From: CAINEC01 sp046303115 | GTDB lineage: Bacteria; Bacteroidota; Bacteroidia; AKYH767-A; OLB10 | Reading direction: 5' to 3' | DNA: 15,983 nt | NCBI GenBank assembly: GCA_046303115.1 | Contig: JBKCGZ010000197.1 | Coordinates: 1-15,983 of the forward strand | In this document: positions 6,490 through 12,397 of the stretch, in pieces | Numbering within the stretch: position 1 is the stretch's first letter | How the letters are laid out: every line of letters begins with the position of its first letter | Notes under the pieces: generated by a model | Database searches by the model: none | What the model was told of the DNA's origin: nothing | What the model saw: the letters and a program-made list of their open reading frames with translations, nothing else | Program-made: the position numbers and the translations under genes

Positions 6490-7474
6490 TATCAGATTTA
6501 ATATCATTTAAAGATATTGCAATCATATAAAGCACGAACATTTTAAATCGGTACAATCCGTGGAAATTCACATTTACATGTTTTATAACAGGCTTTACAA
6601 AATCCCTTAATTGAGCCACATCATTATTCAAATCGGATATTTCCTGTGCCCTATTACGAGATAAAAACTTGATCAGTTGGGTAGTCAATGGACCAACTAC
6701 ATAGTAAAACAACAACATAAAGAAGACAACTCTGAAGAAAAACTGACCGAAAGGTAATCTCAAAAAAACATCCAGCAATTGAATAGATAATAAAACAGAA
6801 AGCACCGTAATTAATAACATTCGCTTTCTTCTTTTACGATTTTGTTTTACAGGATGGTCAGTATCAGAAAATATGATCATAGAAAAGTCAAGGGAAGATA
6901 CTGCAGCGGGAATTTGACTAGCAAATCTTCCTATTATCAAACCTAAAATAAAATATACAACTACATAGCTTAAGGCAATCCATTCGCTAAATGAAAAATC
7001 AGGGGGCAATTGAAATGTTTTTAATGTATTTAGAACAAAATCATCAACCGATTTCCAGAATGACATTCCAAAAAACAATACCGTTAAAAGTATTTTTTGA
7101 ATTGCCGATTCAAGTAATGCGAGTCCGCCGAAAATAATTGGAGTTAATTTAAAATTGCGACTTAAGGAGAACAAAATTGCACCTAACAATCCTTGAAAGG
7201 AAACGGCTATGTATGCAGGGAAAGGTGAATGTGGACTAACTGCTGCTTTAATCATCAGCACCATTGCAGTCGATTTTAAAATTGACTTAAAGCTATAGTT
7301 TGAATAGCGAGCAATCAATGAAATTAATATCACAGCGAATCCCCCAACAAAAATTCCTGTAAAAGGAAATTTTGCAGCGTGCAATACACCACCTAAGCCA
7401 GACTCATTTAATGCCCATAAGGCTGTTAAACGATTTACGGCTCTTTGATTAAATCCAACTTCTGTCTGATTCAT
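6482..7474 (-). CDS. Polytopic membrane protein heading the molybdoenzyme operon, function unknown
   Basis: This 330-residue protein has about seven hydrophobic segments: near 38-56, 65-80, 86-104, 111-137, 165-187, 219-240 and 245-268. A strongly basic cytoplasmic loop (KQNRKRRKR, 210-218) splits it into a five-helix N-terminal half and a two-helix C-terminal half, followed by a soluble tail (271-330). The N-terminal half (RLTALWALNESGLGGVLHA, PFTGIFVGG, small-residue-rich helices) is reminiscent of substrate-binding subunits of ECF-type vitamin or metal importers. No ATPase or classical T-subunit gene is nearby. As the first gene of a molybdenum-cofactor operon, a role in molybdate/tungstate or cofactor-precursor transport is a fair but weak inference. 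The short overlap with the next gene implies coupled translation. Confidence 0.8.
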   Translation of the reverse strand: MNQTEVGFNQRAVNRLTALWALNESGLGGVLHAAKFPFTGIFVGGFAVILISLIARYSNYSFKSILKSTAMVLMIKAAVSPHSPFPAYIAVSFQGLLGAILFSLSRNFKLTPIIFGGLALLESAIQKILLTVLFFGMSFWKSVDDFVLNTLKTFQLPPDFSFSEWIALSYVVVYFILGLIIGRFASQIPAAVSSLDFSMIIFSDTDHPVKQNRKRRKRMLLITVLSVLLSIQLLDVFLRLPFGQFFFRVVFFMLLFYYVVGPLTTQLIKFLSRNRAQEISDLNNDVAQLRDFVKPVIKHVNVNFHGLYRFKMFVLYMIAISLNDIKSDNE

Positions 7475-7485
7475 TACACTAAAAT

Positions 7486-7497
7486 AGCTAATTAGCT
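7486..7497. repeat. Perfect 12-bp palindrome upstream of the molybdoenzyme operon
   Basis: AGCTAATTAGCT is a perfect palindrome ending 12 bases from the start codon of the operon's first gene. It lies in the only non-coding gap (7475-7526) before the operon, so it is a candidate operator. Twelve bases in A+T-rich DNA can arise by chance, and no regulator is known to bind it. Confidence 0.35.
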
Positions 7498-7526
7498 GTC
7501 AAATGAAAAAGACAGTTCAAAAGAAA

Positions 7527-8072
7527 CTATCGAATTATAATTTTATAGGAGATTGATAATGTCACTGGATAAAAATCATGTGACAACCTAATCTTATTCT
7601 GTTCAATATAATTTTGTATCTTATTTCCTATAAATGGAACTAGTAATGCAAAAGACCAATAAGTATGGCTAGATCCGAAAGCCTTTGAGTCGAATCCCAG
7701 TCCAAATGATGGACCTATAAATATTTTATTCAAGCTAGCATTACCATCAACCTTGATAGTTGCAATATATCCATACATTCCTATCAAATAAACAGTTCGC
7801 TTTGAAAGTGTTTCCCCATTTAAAAAACGATATTTTAAAGCAGCATTATATCCAATCCCTGCACGAGCATATCCCAAACCTCCCTGAAATCCTAGTCTGT
7901 TAGTTGCATAATAAGTTAAATTAGCTCCTATTCCACCAAGGTCTTGACCAAAGCCAAGTCCAGCAGTAAATACATCTGCAGGTTCATCTTTGAAAGGAAT
8001 TGTTGCAATGGTATCTGATTGTGCAAATGCAAATACAGGAGTAAAAAGTAAAAGAAACAGTATTTTTTTCAT
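7527..8072 (-). CDS. Exported beta-barrel-like outer membrane protein
   Basis: The 181-residue product starts with a clear signal peptide (MKKILFLLLFTPVFAFA, cut before QSDT). The rest alternates short amphipathic strands with glycine-rich turns, such as GLGFGQDLGGIGANLTYYA, RLGFQGGLGYARAG and IGPSFGLGFDS, as expected for a small eight-stranded outer membrane barrel. The ATG at 8072 is preferred to a TTG nine bases earlier because it places the lysines at the start of the signal peptide. It lies downstream of the HNH gene by 32 bases on the same strand and is followed by the molybdoenzyme operon. No specific function can be assigned. Confidence 0.78.
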   Translation of the reverse strand: MKKILFLLLFTPVFAFAQSDTIATIPFKDEPADVFTAGLGFGQDLGGIGANLTYYATNRLGFQGGLGYARAGIGYNAALKYRFLNGETLSKRTVYLIGMYGYIATIKVDGNASLNKIFIGPSFGLGFDSKAFGSSHTYWSFALLVPFIGNKIQNYIEQNKIRLSHDFYPVTLSISYKIIIR

Positions 8073-8104
8073 CGCTAACAAAAGTAACGATATTAATTGA
8101 CTGT

Positions 8105-8689
8105 TTAATCGTCAATTTTCACATGCCCCCAGTTCTCTCCTGACTTTATTCTATACAATTGCATCTCACTAATGCCGAATTGCTTTGCGAGCATCTTCAA
8201 TCGAGTTTTACGATTTGGATCAAAAATTTTCTTTTTAAGCAAGCGCACCTTTGATTCTGTAAGCTTTGCTCCATCACGTTTCTTATTTAATTCGACAAGC
8301 TTGCGCATGGCCTCTTTTACAGCAGGACTTTCCTTCTTAAATTGAATACTCTCCTCGCGGGTAGCCCATTTAAGATTTTTGTAATGGTTGTTAGACTTAT
8401 TACGGTCTAAGTGGATAACATAATTATGTTCTGTAGTTGGCTTGTCTAAAAATTTATCCGCAACAAGATTGTGAATCATTTTAGAGAAGTACCGTATTTT
8501 GGCACCTGCATATAACTTGTACCTAAACGTAGTATATCCTTCTACTTTACCTGGTTTAATTATTCTGCCATCTTTAATAGCTTCTGAATAACTAACCAAG
8601 CGTCCATAATTTGATATCGCGTAATTGTATCGAAGCTTATGATCTACATCAATCTGCTCCCATTTTTCACCTGGATAATTTCTAAACAT
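8105..8689 (-). CDS. NUMOD4/HNH endonuclease-like protein with C-terminal helix-turn-helix
   Basis: The 194-residue protein has a NUMOD4-type DNA-binding start (EKWEQIDVDHKLRYNYAISNYGRLVSY, in parts EKWEQIDVD at 8-16 and YAISNYGRLVSY at 23-34). An HNH block follows, with IHNLVADKFL at 72-81 and VIHLDRNKSNNHYKNLKWAT at 91-110, where His93 is the likely catalytic residue and the NN pair is intact. A C-terminal helix-turn-helix (about 143-185) ends in MQLYRIKSGENWGHV, typical of phage and homing HNH proteins. Such free-standing genes often behave as selfish endonucleases; some may serve as regulators. No intron, prophage gene or insertion sequence is seen beside it. Activity and target are unknown. 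Confidence 0.85.
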   Translation of the reverse strand: MFRNYPGEKWEQIDVDHKLRYNYAISNYGRLVSYSEAIKDGRIIKPGKVEGYTTFRYKLYAGAKIRYFSKMIHNLVADKFLDKPTTEHNYVIHLDRNKSNNHYKNLKWATREESIQFKKESPAVKEAMRKLVELNKKRDGAKLTESKVRLLKKKIFDPNRKTRLKMLAKQFGISEMQLYRIKSGENWGHVKIDD

Positions 8690-8915
8690 AATTACTATTA
8701 ATCGACATTACCCCCGTAAGTCGAATAGTTAATGTAACTTATTGTAAACAGAGTGCTAAAATAAACGAAGGTTTATTAAAAAACAAGTCTGTTTGTCATT
8801 AAATGACATATAAAATTAAGAAAAAAAATATTCAATATTGTTAAAACAGTGGCAAAGTTATTATTTTACGAATGGGATAAAAAAATAAACATTTGCCCCT
8901 AACAAAGTGAAAAAA
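8690..8915. other. Intergenic region upstream of the HNH gene with a 15-bp palindrome
   Basis: This 226-base gap is very A+T-rich and contains no open frame of note. It holds the palindrome TGTCATTAAATGACA at 8794-8808 (7-bp arms about one central base), about 105 bases upstream of the HNH start. No clear terminator for the DinB gene and no full Bacteroidota promoter were found in it. Confidence 0.5.
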
Positions 8916-9398
8916 TTATTGAGAATCTGCACTATATCCGTACACAGCAGGATTTTTTCCGCCCATTGGTCTTACATAGGCTGATAATTGCCCCCTGTGA
9001 TGAATGATATCAAAAAAGAAAAACCACATCATTTGGCTACGCTTTAAGGTTATGAAAGGGTTAGTATTTATAGTCAATTCTACATCCTCATTTTCCCATT
9101 GATCATCGTTTAATGAATTTAGAACTTGCATTAATTCATCGGACTGACTCTGATAAGCAGCTGCTGCCTCTTCTACATTTGAAAAATTATAGGTAAGCGT
9201 CTCATCACACAATCCTGATGATGCAATTGTTACAAGATCGAAAGAATGTCCAACCAAATGTTCTACTATTTCATAAGCCGTTCGATTTATTTCATGTGGC
9301 TTATAAGTCAAATTATCGTTAGGCAATGCTTTGAAAATGTTAAGCGTGGCATTTAGTTCATTATTCCAACAGGCTTTGAAGAATTCAAGATTTGACAT
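8916..9398 (-). CDS. DinB-family (four-helix bundle) protein
   Basis: The 160-residue product has the DinB/YfiT-like layout: a long first helix (MSNLEFFKACWNNELNATLN), histidines in VEHLVGHSF (His47, His51) and the C-terminal metal-site motif DIIHHRGQLSAYVRPMGGK (His133, His134), ending in a tyrosine/serine-rich tail (VYGYSADS). Members form divalent-metal-binding four-helix bundles, and some act as thiol transferases using bacillithiol or mycothiol; others are damage-inducible with unknown activity. A TATATTTG element 22 bases upstream supports its own promoter. It is divergent from the membrane protein gene at 9524. The family is secure, the reaction is not. Confidence 0.88.
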   Translation of the reverse strand: MSNLEFFKACWNNELNATLNIFKALPNDNLTYKPHEINRTAYEIVEHLVGHSFDLVTIASSGLCDETLTYNFSNVEEAAAAYQSQSDELMQVLNSLNDDQWENEDVELTINTNPFITLKRSQMMWFFFFDIIHHRGQLSAYVRPMGGKNPAVYGYSADSQ

Positions 9399-9419
9399 AG
9401 TGTTTTGTTTTTATTGTAT

Positions 9420-9427
9420 CAAATATA
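9420..9427 (-). promoter_or_regulatory. Bacteroidota -7 promoter element of the DinB-family gene
   Basis: On the minus strand this reads TATATTTG, an exact match to the Bacteroidota -7 consensus TAnnTTTG, ending 22 bases upstream of the DinB start codon. A -33 TTG at the standard 19-base spacing is not evident. Confidence 0.5.
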
Positions 9428-9523
9428 CTTAAAACAAATTAAAAATCATTGCATGATATTTAATAGTCAATCAGATTATCGTTATGCTAAATCATTTTAT
9501 TTAAATTAGTGGCTTGAAAAATT

Positions 9524-10537
9524 ATGGAAAGTAAGAACATCGACCGATTAAACATATTTCTGATAGTAATCTCTTTACTATTGGCTTACAAGATTCCATT
9601 CGAGTTGTTCTTGTTTTCATATGCTTTTTTAGGGCCTCTACACTATCTCACAGAAATAAATTGGCTGAAAGAAAGGAACTACTTTATTAAAACGAAAGAT
9701 TGGATCTGGACCTTTGTACTTTTTGGTATAGTGATATCAGTTCCGCTATTACTATCACTACCATGGTTTAAATTTATCTATGACATCGAAATTGTAAAGA
9801 GCTTTCTAAAAGAGCTAAACTCCTCTTCGAATATTATTCTATTAACTGCTTTATTCTTCTCTATTGGATTAGTGTTTTTAAAAGAGTTAAAGTATACACT
9901 TCCGTTCCTTATTATAAGCTTATTGGTATCCTACATCATTTTAAAATACATTTCATTCTCGATTGTACTTGTAAGTGTTTTCCTTCCTACGATTATTCAT
10001 GTCTATCTGTTTACACTTTTATTCATGTTGTTTGGTGCGATTAAATCGAAAAGCACTCCAGGTTACATCGGCGTAGCTTTACTTGCGTTAATTCCTTTGA
10101 TAATATCTTTCGGACATATTCGACCTGAGCAATACATCCTAAGTCAGAATACCCAGGATAACTTTATTGCCAGTGGATTTCATTCGCTTAACTTTTCTCT
10201 TGCGGATCTATTAAAAAATTCAAAAGAAGAATCTTTTTCTTTGTTATCCATTCTAGGAATTAAAATTCAGATTTTTATTGCATTTGCCTATACCTATCAT
10301 TACCTAAATTGGTTTTCAAAAACATCAATAATAGGATGGCATAAGGGCACTTCTAAGACACGATTAGTAGCTATAGCTTTAATATGGCTAGCGAGTATTT
10401 CATTTTACTTATATGATTACAGAACCGGCATTATCGTATTGTTCTTCTTAAGCTTCCTGCATGTATTCTTGGAGTTTCCATTAAATGTAGTCTCTGTAAA
10501 AGGGATTGCTGAAAGCCTCTTCAAAAAGCAGAAATAA
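9524..10537 (+). CDS. Polytopic membrane protein with conserved-looking histidines, function unknown
   Basis: This 337-residue protein has roughly nine hydrophobic segments across its length and no cleavable signal. Histidines sit within or at the edge of the membrane segments in distinctive contexts: GPLHYLTEI (His40), TIIHVYLF (His159), AYTYHYLNWFSK (His259), GWH (His273) and SFLHVFLEFPLN (His313). Other histidines are His198 and His220. A ring of intramembrane histidines is a hallmark of membrane metalloenzymes, such as the Brp/Blh carotenoid dioxygenases and fatty-acid desaturase-like proteins. No sequence motif here proves membership in either. It is transcribed alone on the plus strand, divergent from the DinB gene, and ends two bases from a converging gene. 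Confidence 0.8.
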   Translation: MESKNIDRLNIFLIVISLLLAYKIPFELFLFSYAFLGPLHYLTEINWLKERNYFIKTKDWIWTFVLFGIVISVPLLLSLPWFKFIYDIEIVKSFLKELNSSSNIILLTALFFSIGLVFLKELKYTLPFLIISLLVSYIILKYISFSIVLVSVFLPTIIHVYLFTLLFMLFGAIKSKSTPGYIGVALLALIPLIISFGHIRPEQYILSQNTQDNFIASGFHSLNFSLADLLKNSKEESFSLLSILGIKIQIFIAFAYTYHYLNWFSKTSIIGWHKGTSKTRLVAIALIWLASISFYLYDYRTGIIVLFFLSFLHVFLEFPLNVVSVKGIAESLFKKQK

Positions 10538-10539
10538 CA

Positions 10540-10857
10540 TTATAAATTTTCTATTACGACATTAAAATCATTGCCAATTTGGCTCTGATAAAAACACTCC
10601 TTCTCTTCTGTCCAGTTGCGTATGGTCGCAAAAATATTCTTTGAATTATTATTTGAGGGCTTTAAGAATAGCAACATCAATAATGGAATATCCTCCTCAA
10701 TAAAATAGTCTTTATCTGTATCATATTCGATAAACGCTTCAGACAATTGTGACTTATTTGAAATCTTTATTACTGAAAGCAACTTAGCTGATGATACGGC
10801 ATGCTGTCCATCTTGCTCTAATAATTTACGAAATGTTTTTTTGAATAAAATCTCCAT
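10540..10857 (-). CDS. Small protein of unknown function
   Basis: I do not recognise this 105-residue protein. It is soluble, with a basic amphipathic N-terminal helix (MEILFKKTFRKLLEQ), a central stretch YDTDKDYFIEEDI at about 45-57 and a hydrophobic helix LLMLLFL. The Asp46-Asp48-Asp50 spacing resembles the start of an EF-hand loop, but position 12 is isoleucine instead of glutamate, so calcium binding is doubtful. Its ATG lies only 14 bases beyond the strong hairpin at 10872-10904, and its end is two bases from the stop of the convergent membrane protein gene. The start context and clean frame support a real gene; function is unknown. Confidence 0.6.
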   Translation of the reverse strand: MEILFKKTFRKLLEQDGQHAVSSAKLLSVIKISNKSQLSEAFIEYDTDKDYFIEEDIPLLMLLFLKPSNNNSKNIFATIRNWTEEKECFYQSQIGNDFNVVIENL

Positions 10858-10871
10858 TGGAATATAAATTA

Positions 10872-10904
10872 AAAAGCCCTATAGTAAAATACTATAGGGC
10901 TTTT
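10872..10904 (-). terminator. Rho-independent terminator, perfect 15-bp stem
   Basis: AAAAGCCCTATAGTA pairs perfectly with TACTATAGGGCTTTT across a three-base AAA loop. On the minus strand the stem is followed by TTTTTAATTT, as expected for a terminator of the unit ending with the Omp28-like gene. On the plus strand TTTTATAAAT follows, so it may also stop antisense reads coming from the membrane protein gene at 9524-10537. It falls in the leader of the small gene at 10540-10857. Confidence 0.88.
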
Positions 10905-10919
10905 ATAAATTGGTATTAA

Positions 10920-11747
10920 TTACTTAACAACATTCGAGTTAACAATCTGAGCAGGAGAGCCACCCATCTTCCAAAGAATTCCAATAACCTTTAAGTTATT
11001 CTTATTCCAAGCTGGTTTTAAATACATTTTGTATGTATTAGAAAACTCCTGATCTAATGCGATTGCATCACCACCGTTGTTGACTTCTAAACCATAGTAA
11101 GCTGAAGCGTTGCAGGTTCTTACCAAATTGCGGTACTCATAATTAGAGTTCGTACCTGAACTTGTAGATTGGGATGTAAATAATTTATCTTCTACAACAT
11201 AAACAGCTAAACGATAATCAGAACCTGCAGCTATATCGCTAAAGAATTTCACTTTAGTATCAACAGATATAGAATCGCCAGAAATACTTTTTCGTAAAGC
11301 GATACCTGCGATAACAGTTCCATTAGCAAAAGTTGTTGCTTTGCTAACTGCACCTGAGTAATTACTAGAAACATTTGTCGTTACACTTTGTTTGGTCGTA
11401 TTAACCGCCATTGAAGGAATTGCATTTGCATTAGCAAATACACCTGAATTAAATACATTCCACATTCCTTGTCCTGTTGACCAGTTCAATGATGAGTTGT
11501 TTGAACTTGTATTAATCTTCATTCCTGTAAATAAAGTACCTTCTTGCTTTAAACAACTGTCTAAAGTTGGTCCACCGTAAGAACCACACGGAGGACACCA
11601 GTCTTCTCCGAAGTAAATTACTGCTGCTCTGTTTTTCTTTTCTACAGTCAATGTTGTAGAACCACTAGAACTAGGTGCAGTGTCATCTTTTTTACAAGCA
11701 TTGAATAAAATGCTTACACATGCTAATGCTAAAACTAATTTTTTCAT
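10920..11747 (-). CDS. Omp28-like lipoprotein with a thioredoxin-like WCPPC motif
   Basis: The 275-residue protein has a lipoprotein signal (MKKLVLALACVSILFNAC) with lipidated Cys18 after the lipobox LFNA, followed by a Ser/Thr-rich linker. A thioredoxin-like part begins at about 40 with VIYFGEDWCPPCGSYGG, active-site cysteines 51 and 54. The C-terminal half (about 145-275) has the beta-sandwich features of the Omp28 family, such as LAVYVVEDKLFTSQS followed by YEYRNLVRTCN. It should be anchored on the outer membrane or the periplasmic face. Omp28-family proteins are common surface antigens of unclear role in Bacteroidota; the WCPPC pair suggests thiol exchange. It is the last gene before the terminator at 10872-10904. 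Confidence 0.85.
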   Translation of the reverse strand: MKKLVLALACVSILFNACKKDDTAPSSSGSTTLTVEKKNRAAVIYFGEDWCPPCGSYGGPTLDSCLKQEGTLFTGMKINTSSNNSSLNWSTGQGMWNVFNSGVFANANAIPSMAVNTTKQSVTTNVSSNYSGAVSKATTFANGTVIAGIALRKSISGDSISVDTKVKFFSDIAAGSDYRLAVYVVEDKLFTSQSTSSGTNSNYEYRNLVRTCNASAYYGLEVNNGGDAIALDQEFSNTYKMYLKPAWNKNNLKVIGILWKMGGSPAQIVNSNVVK

Positions 11748-11783
11748 TTGGGTTTTGGTTTTGGGTTTATTGATTTTTTACTT

Positions 11784-12374
11784 TTATTTACTTTCTTTAA
11801 GAACCATATCAATGGTAATTGCGGAAGATAAGATGGCAATTTTACGCAAATTATCTTTTATTTCCGAATTTAATGTCACATTATATTTGTCCGCAGAGGT
11901 AAAAATCTCTTGCATTGCTCCAGCCCACTTCTTATCAATTTTACCAATTGATTGCTGATTCGGGTCTAAAATTTCAAAGTTCCAGGCTTTCCAATCCCCT
12001 TTTATTATCGCTATTTCCTGTCCATTACTGTCTGAAATAATAAACTCGGGCTTGAAGAATTTGAACTTCTGTTTTATCGAACCAGCAGTATTACCATTTC
12101 CGTCAGCAATCGTAATCTTCGACATCCAAAATGTCCATCCTCTGGCAATACTAGCATGCACATTGCCATCCAAATCTTTAATTTCCAACAAAAATGGAAG
12201 CATAGACTTATTAAGTATCATTCGCAATAATTTCTGCCCGATTGTCAATTTCTGACAAACAGCTCCAATATTTACTCCCATATCATCATAAAGCTGATAG
12301 GTGTTTTCGAACTTAAAGAAGTTCACATTCTCGTCGATGAAATAACTATTCGAACGGAAGAAATTGCTTTGCAT
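11784..12374 (-). CDS. Scramblase/LURP-one-like (tubby-fold) protein
   Basis: The 196-residue product is built from repeated beta-hairpins of the type 'strand-D-x-x-G-strand': FENTYQLYDDMGVNIG, LLEIKDLDGNVHASI, KITIADGNGNTAGSI, FIISDSNGQEIAII and FEILDPNQQSIGKI. This is the pattern of the tubby-like beta-barrel shared by LURP-one-related and phospholipid scramblase families. The C terminus (ILSSAITIDMVLKE) forms the central hydrophobic helix of such barrels. The start chosen is the ATG at 12374; an in-frame ATG at 12422 would overlap the nuclease gene. Bacterial members have no well-established function. It lies 23 bases after the nuclease gene and 36 bases before the Omp28-like gene. Confidence 0.75.
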   Translation of the reverse strand: MQSNFFRSNSYFIDENVNFFKFENTYQLYDDMGVNIGAVCQKLTIGQKLLRMILNKSMLPFLLEIKDLDGNVHASIARGWTFWMSKITIADGNGNTAGSIKQKFKFFKPEFIISDSNGQEIAIIKGDWKAWNFEILDPNQQSIGKIDKKWAGAMQEIFTSADKYNVTLNSEIKDNLRKIAILSSAITIDMVLKESK

Positions 12375-12397
12375 AGTATAGTAATTGTTTTGTTGTC

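Noticed and set aside
7496..7515. Inverted repeat CTGTC-N10-GACAG upstream of the molybdoenzyme operon as a terminator
   Set aside because: Stem of only five pairs with no following T-run; too weak to call.
7561..7584. Inverted repeat GTCAC ... GTGAC with a 14-base spacer
   Set aside because: It lies in the 3' coding part of the barrel-protein gene, has only 5-bp arms and has the opposite arm order from a CRP site.
9446..9458. Short inverted repeat ATCAT-TGC-ATGAT between the DinB and membrane protein genes
   Set aside because: Five-base arms in A+T-rich DNA are likely by chance, and no promoter element aligns with it.
11747..11768. Possible G-quadruplex on the plus strand
   Set aside because: Only three G-runs are present (GGG, GG, GGG), so a four-run quadruplex cannot form.
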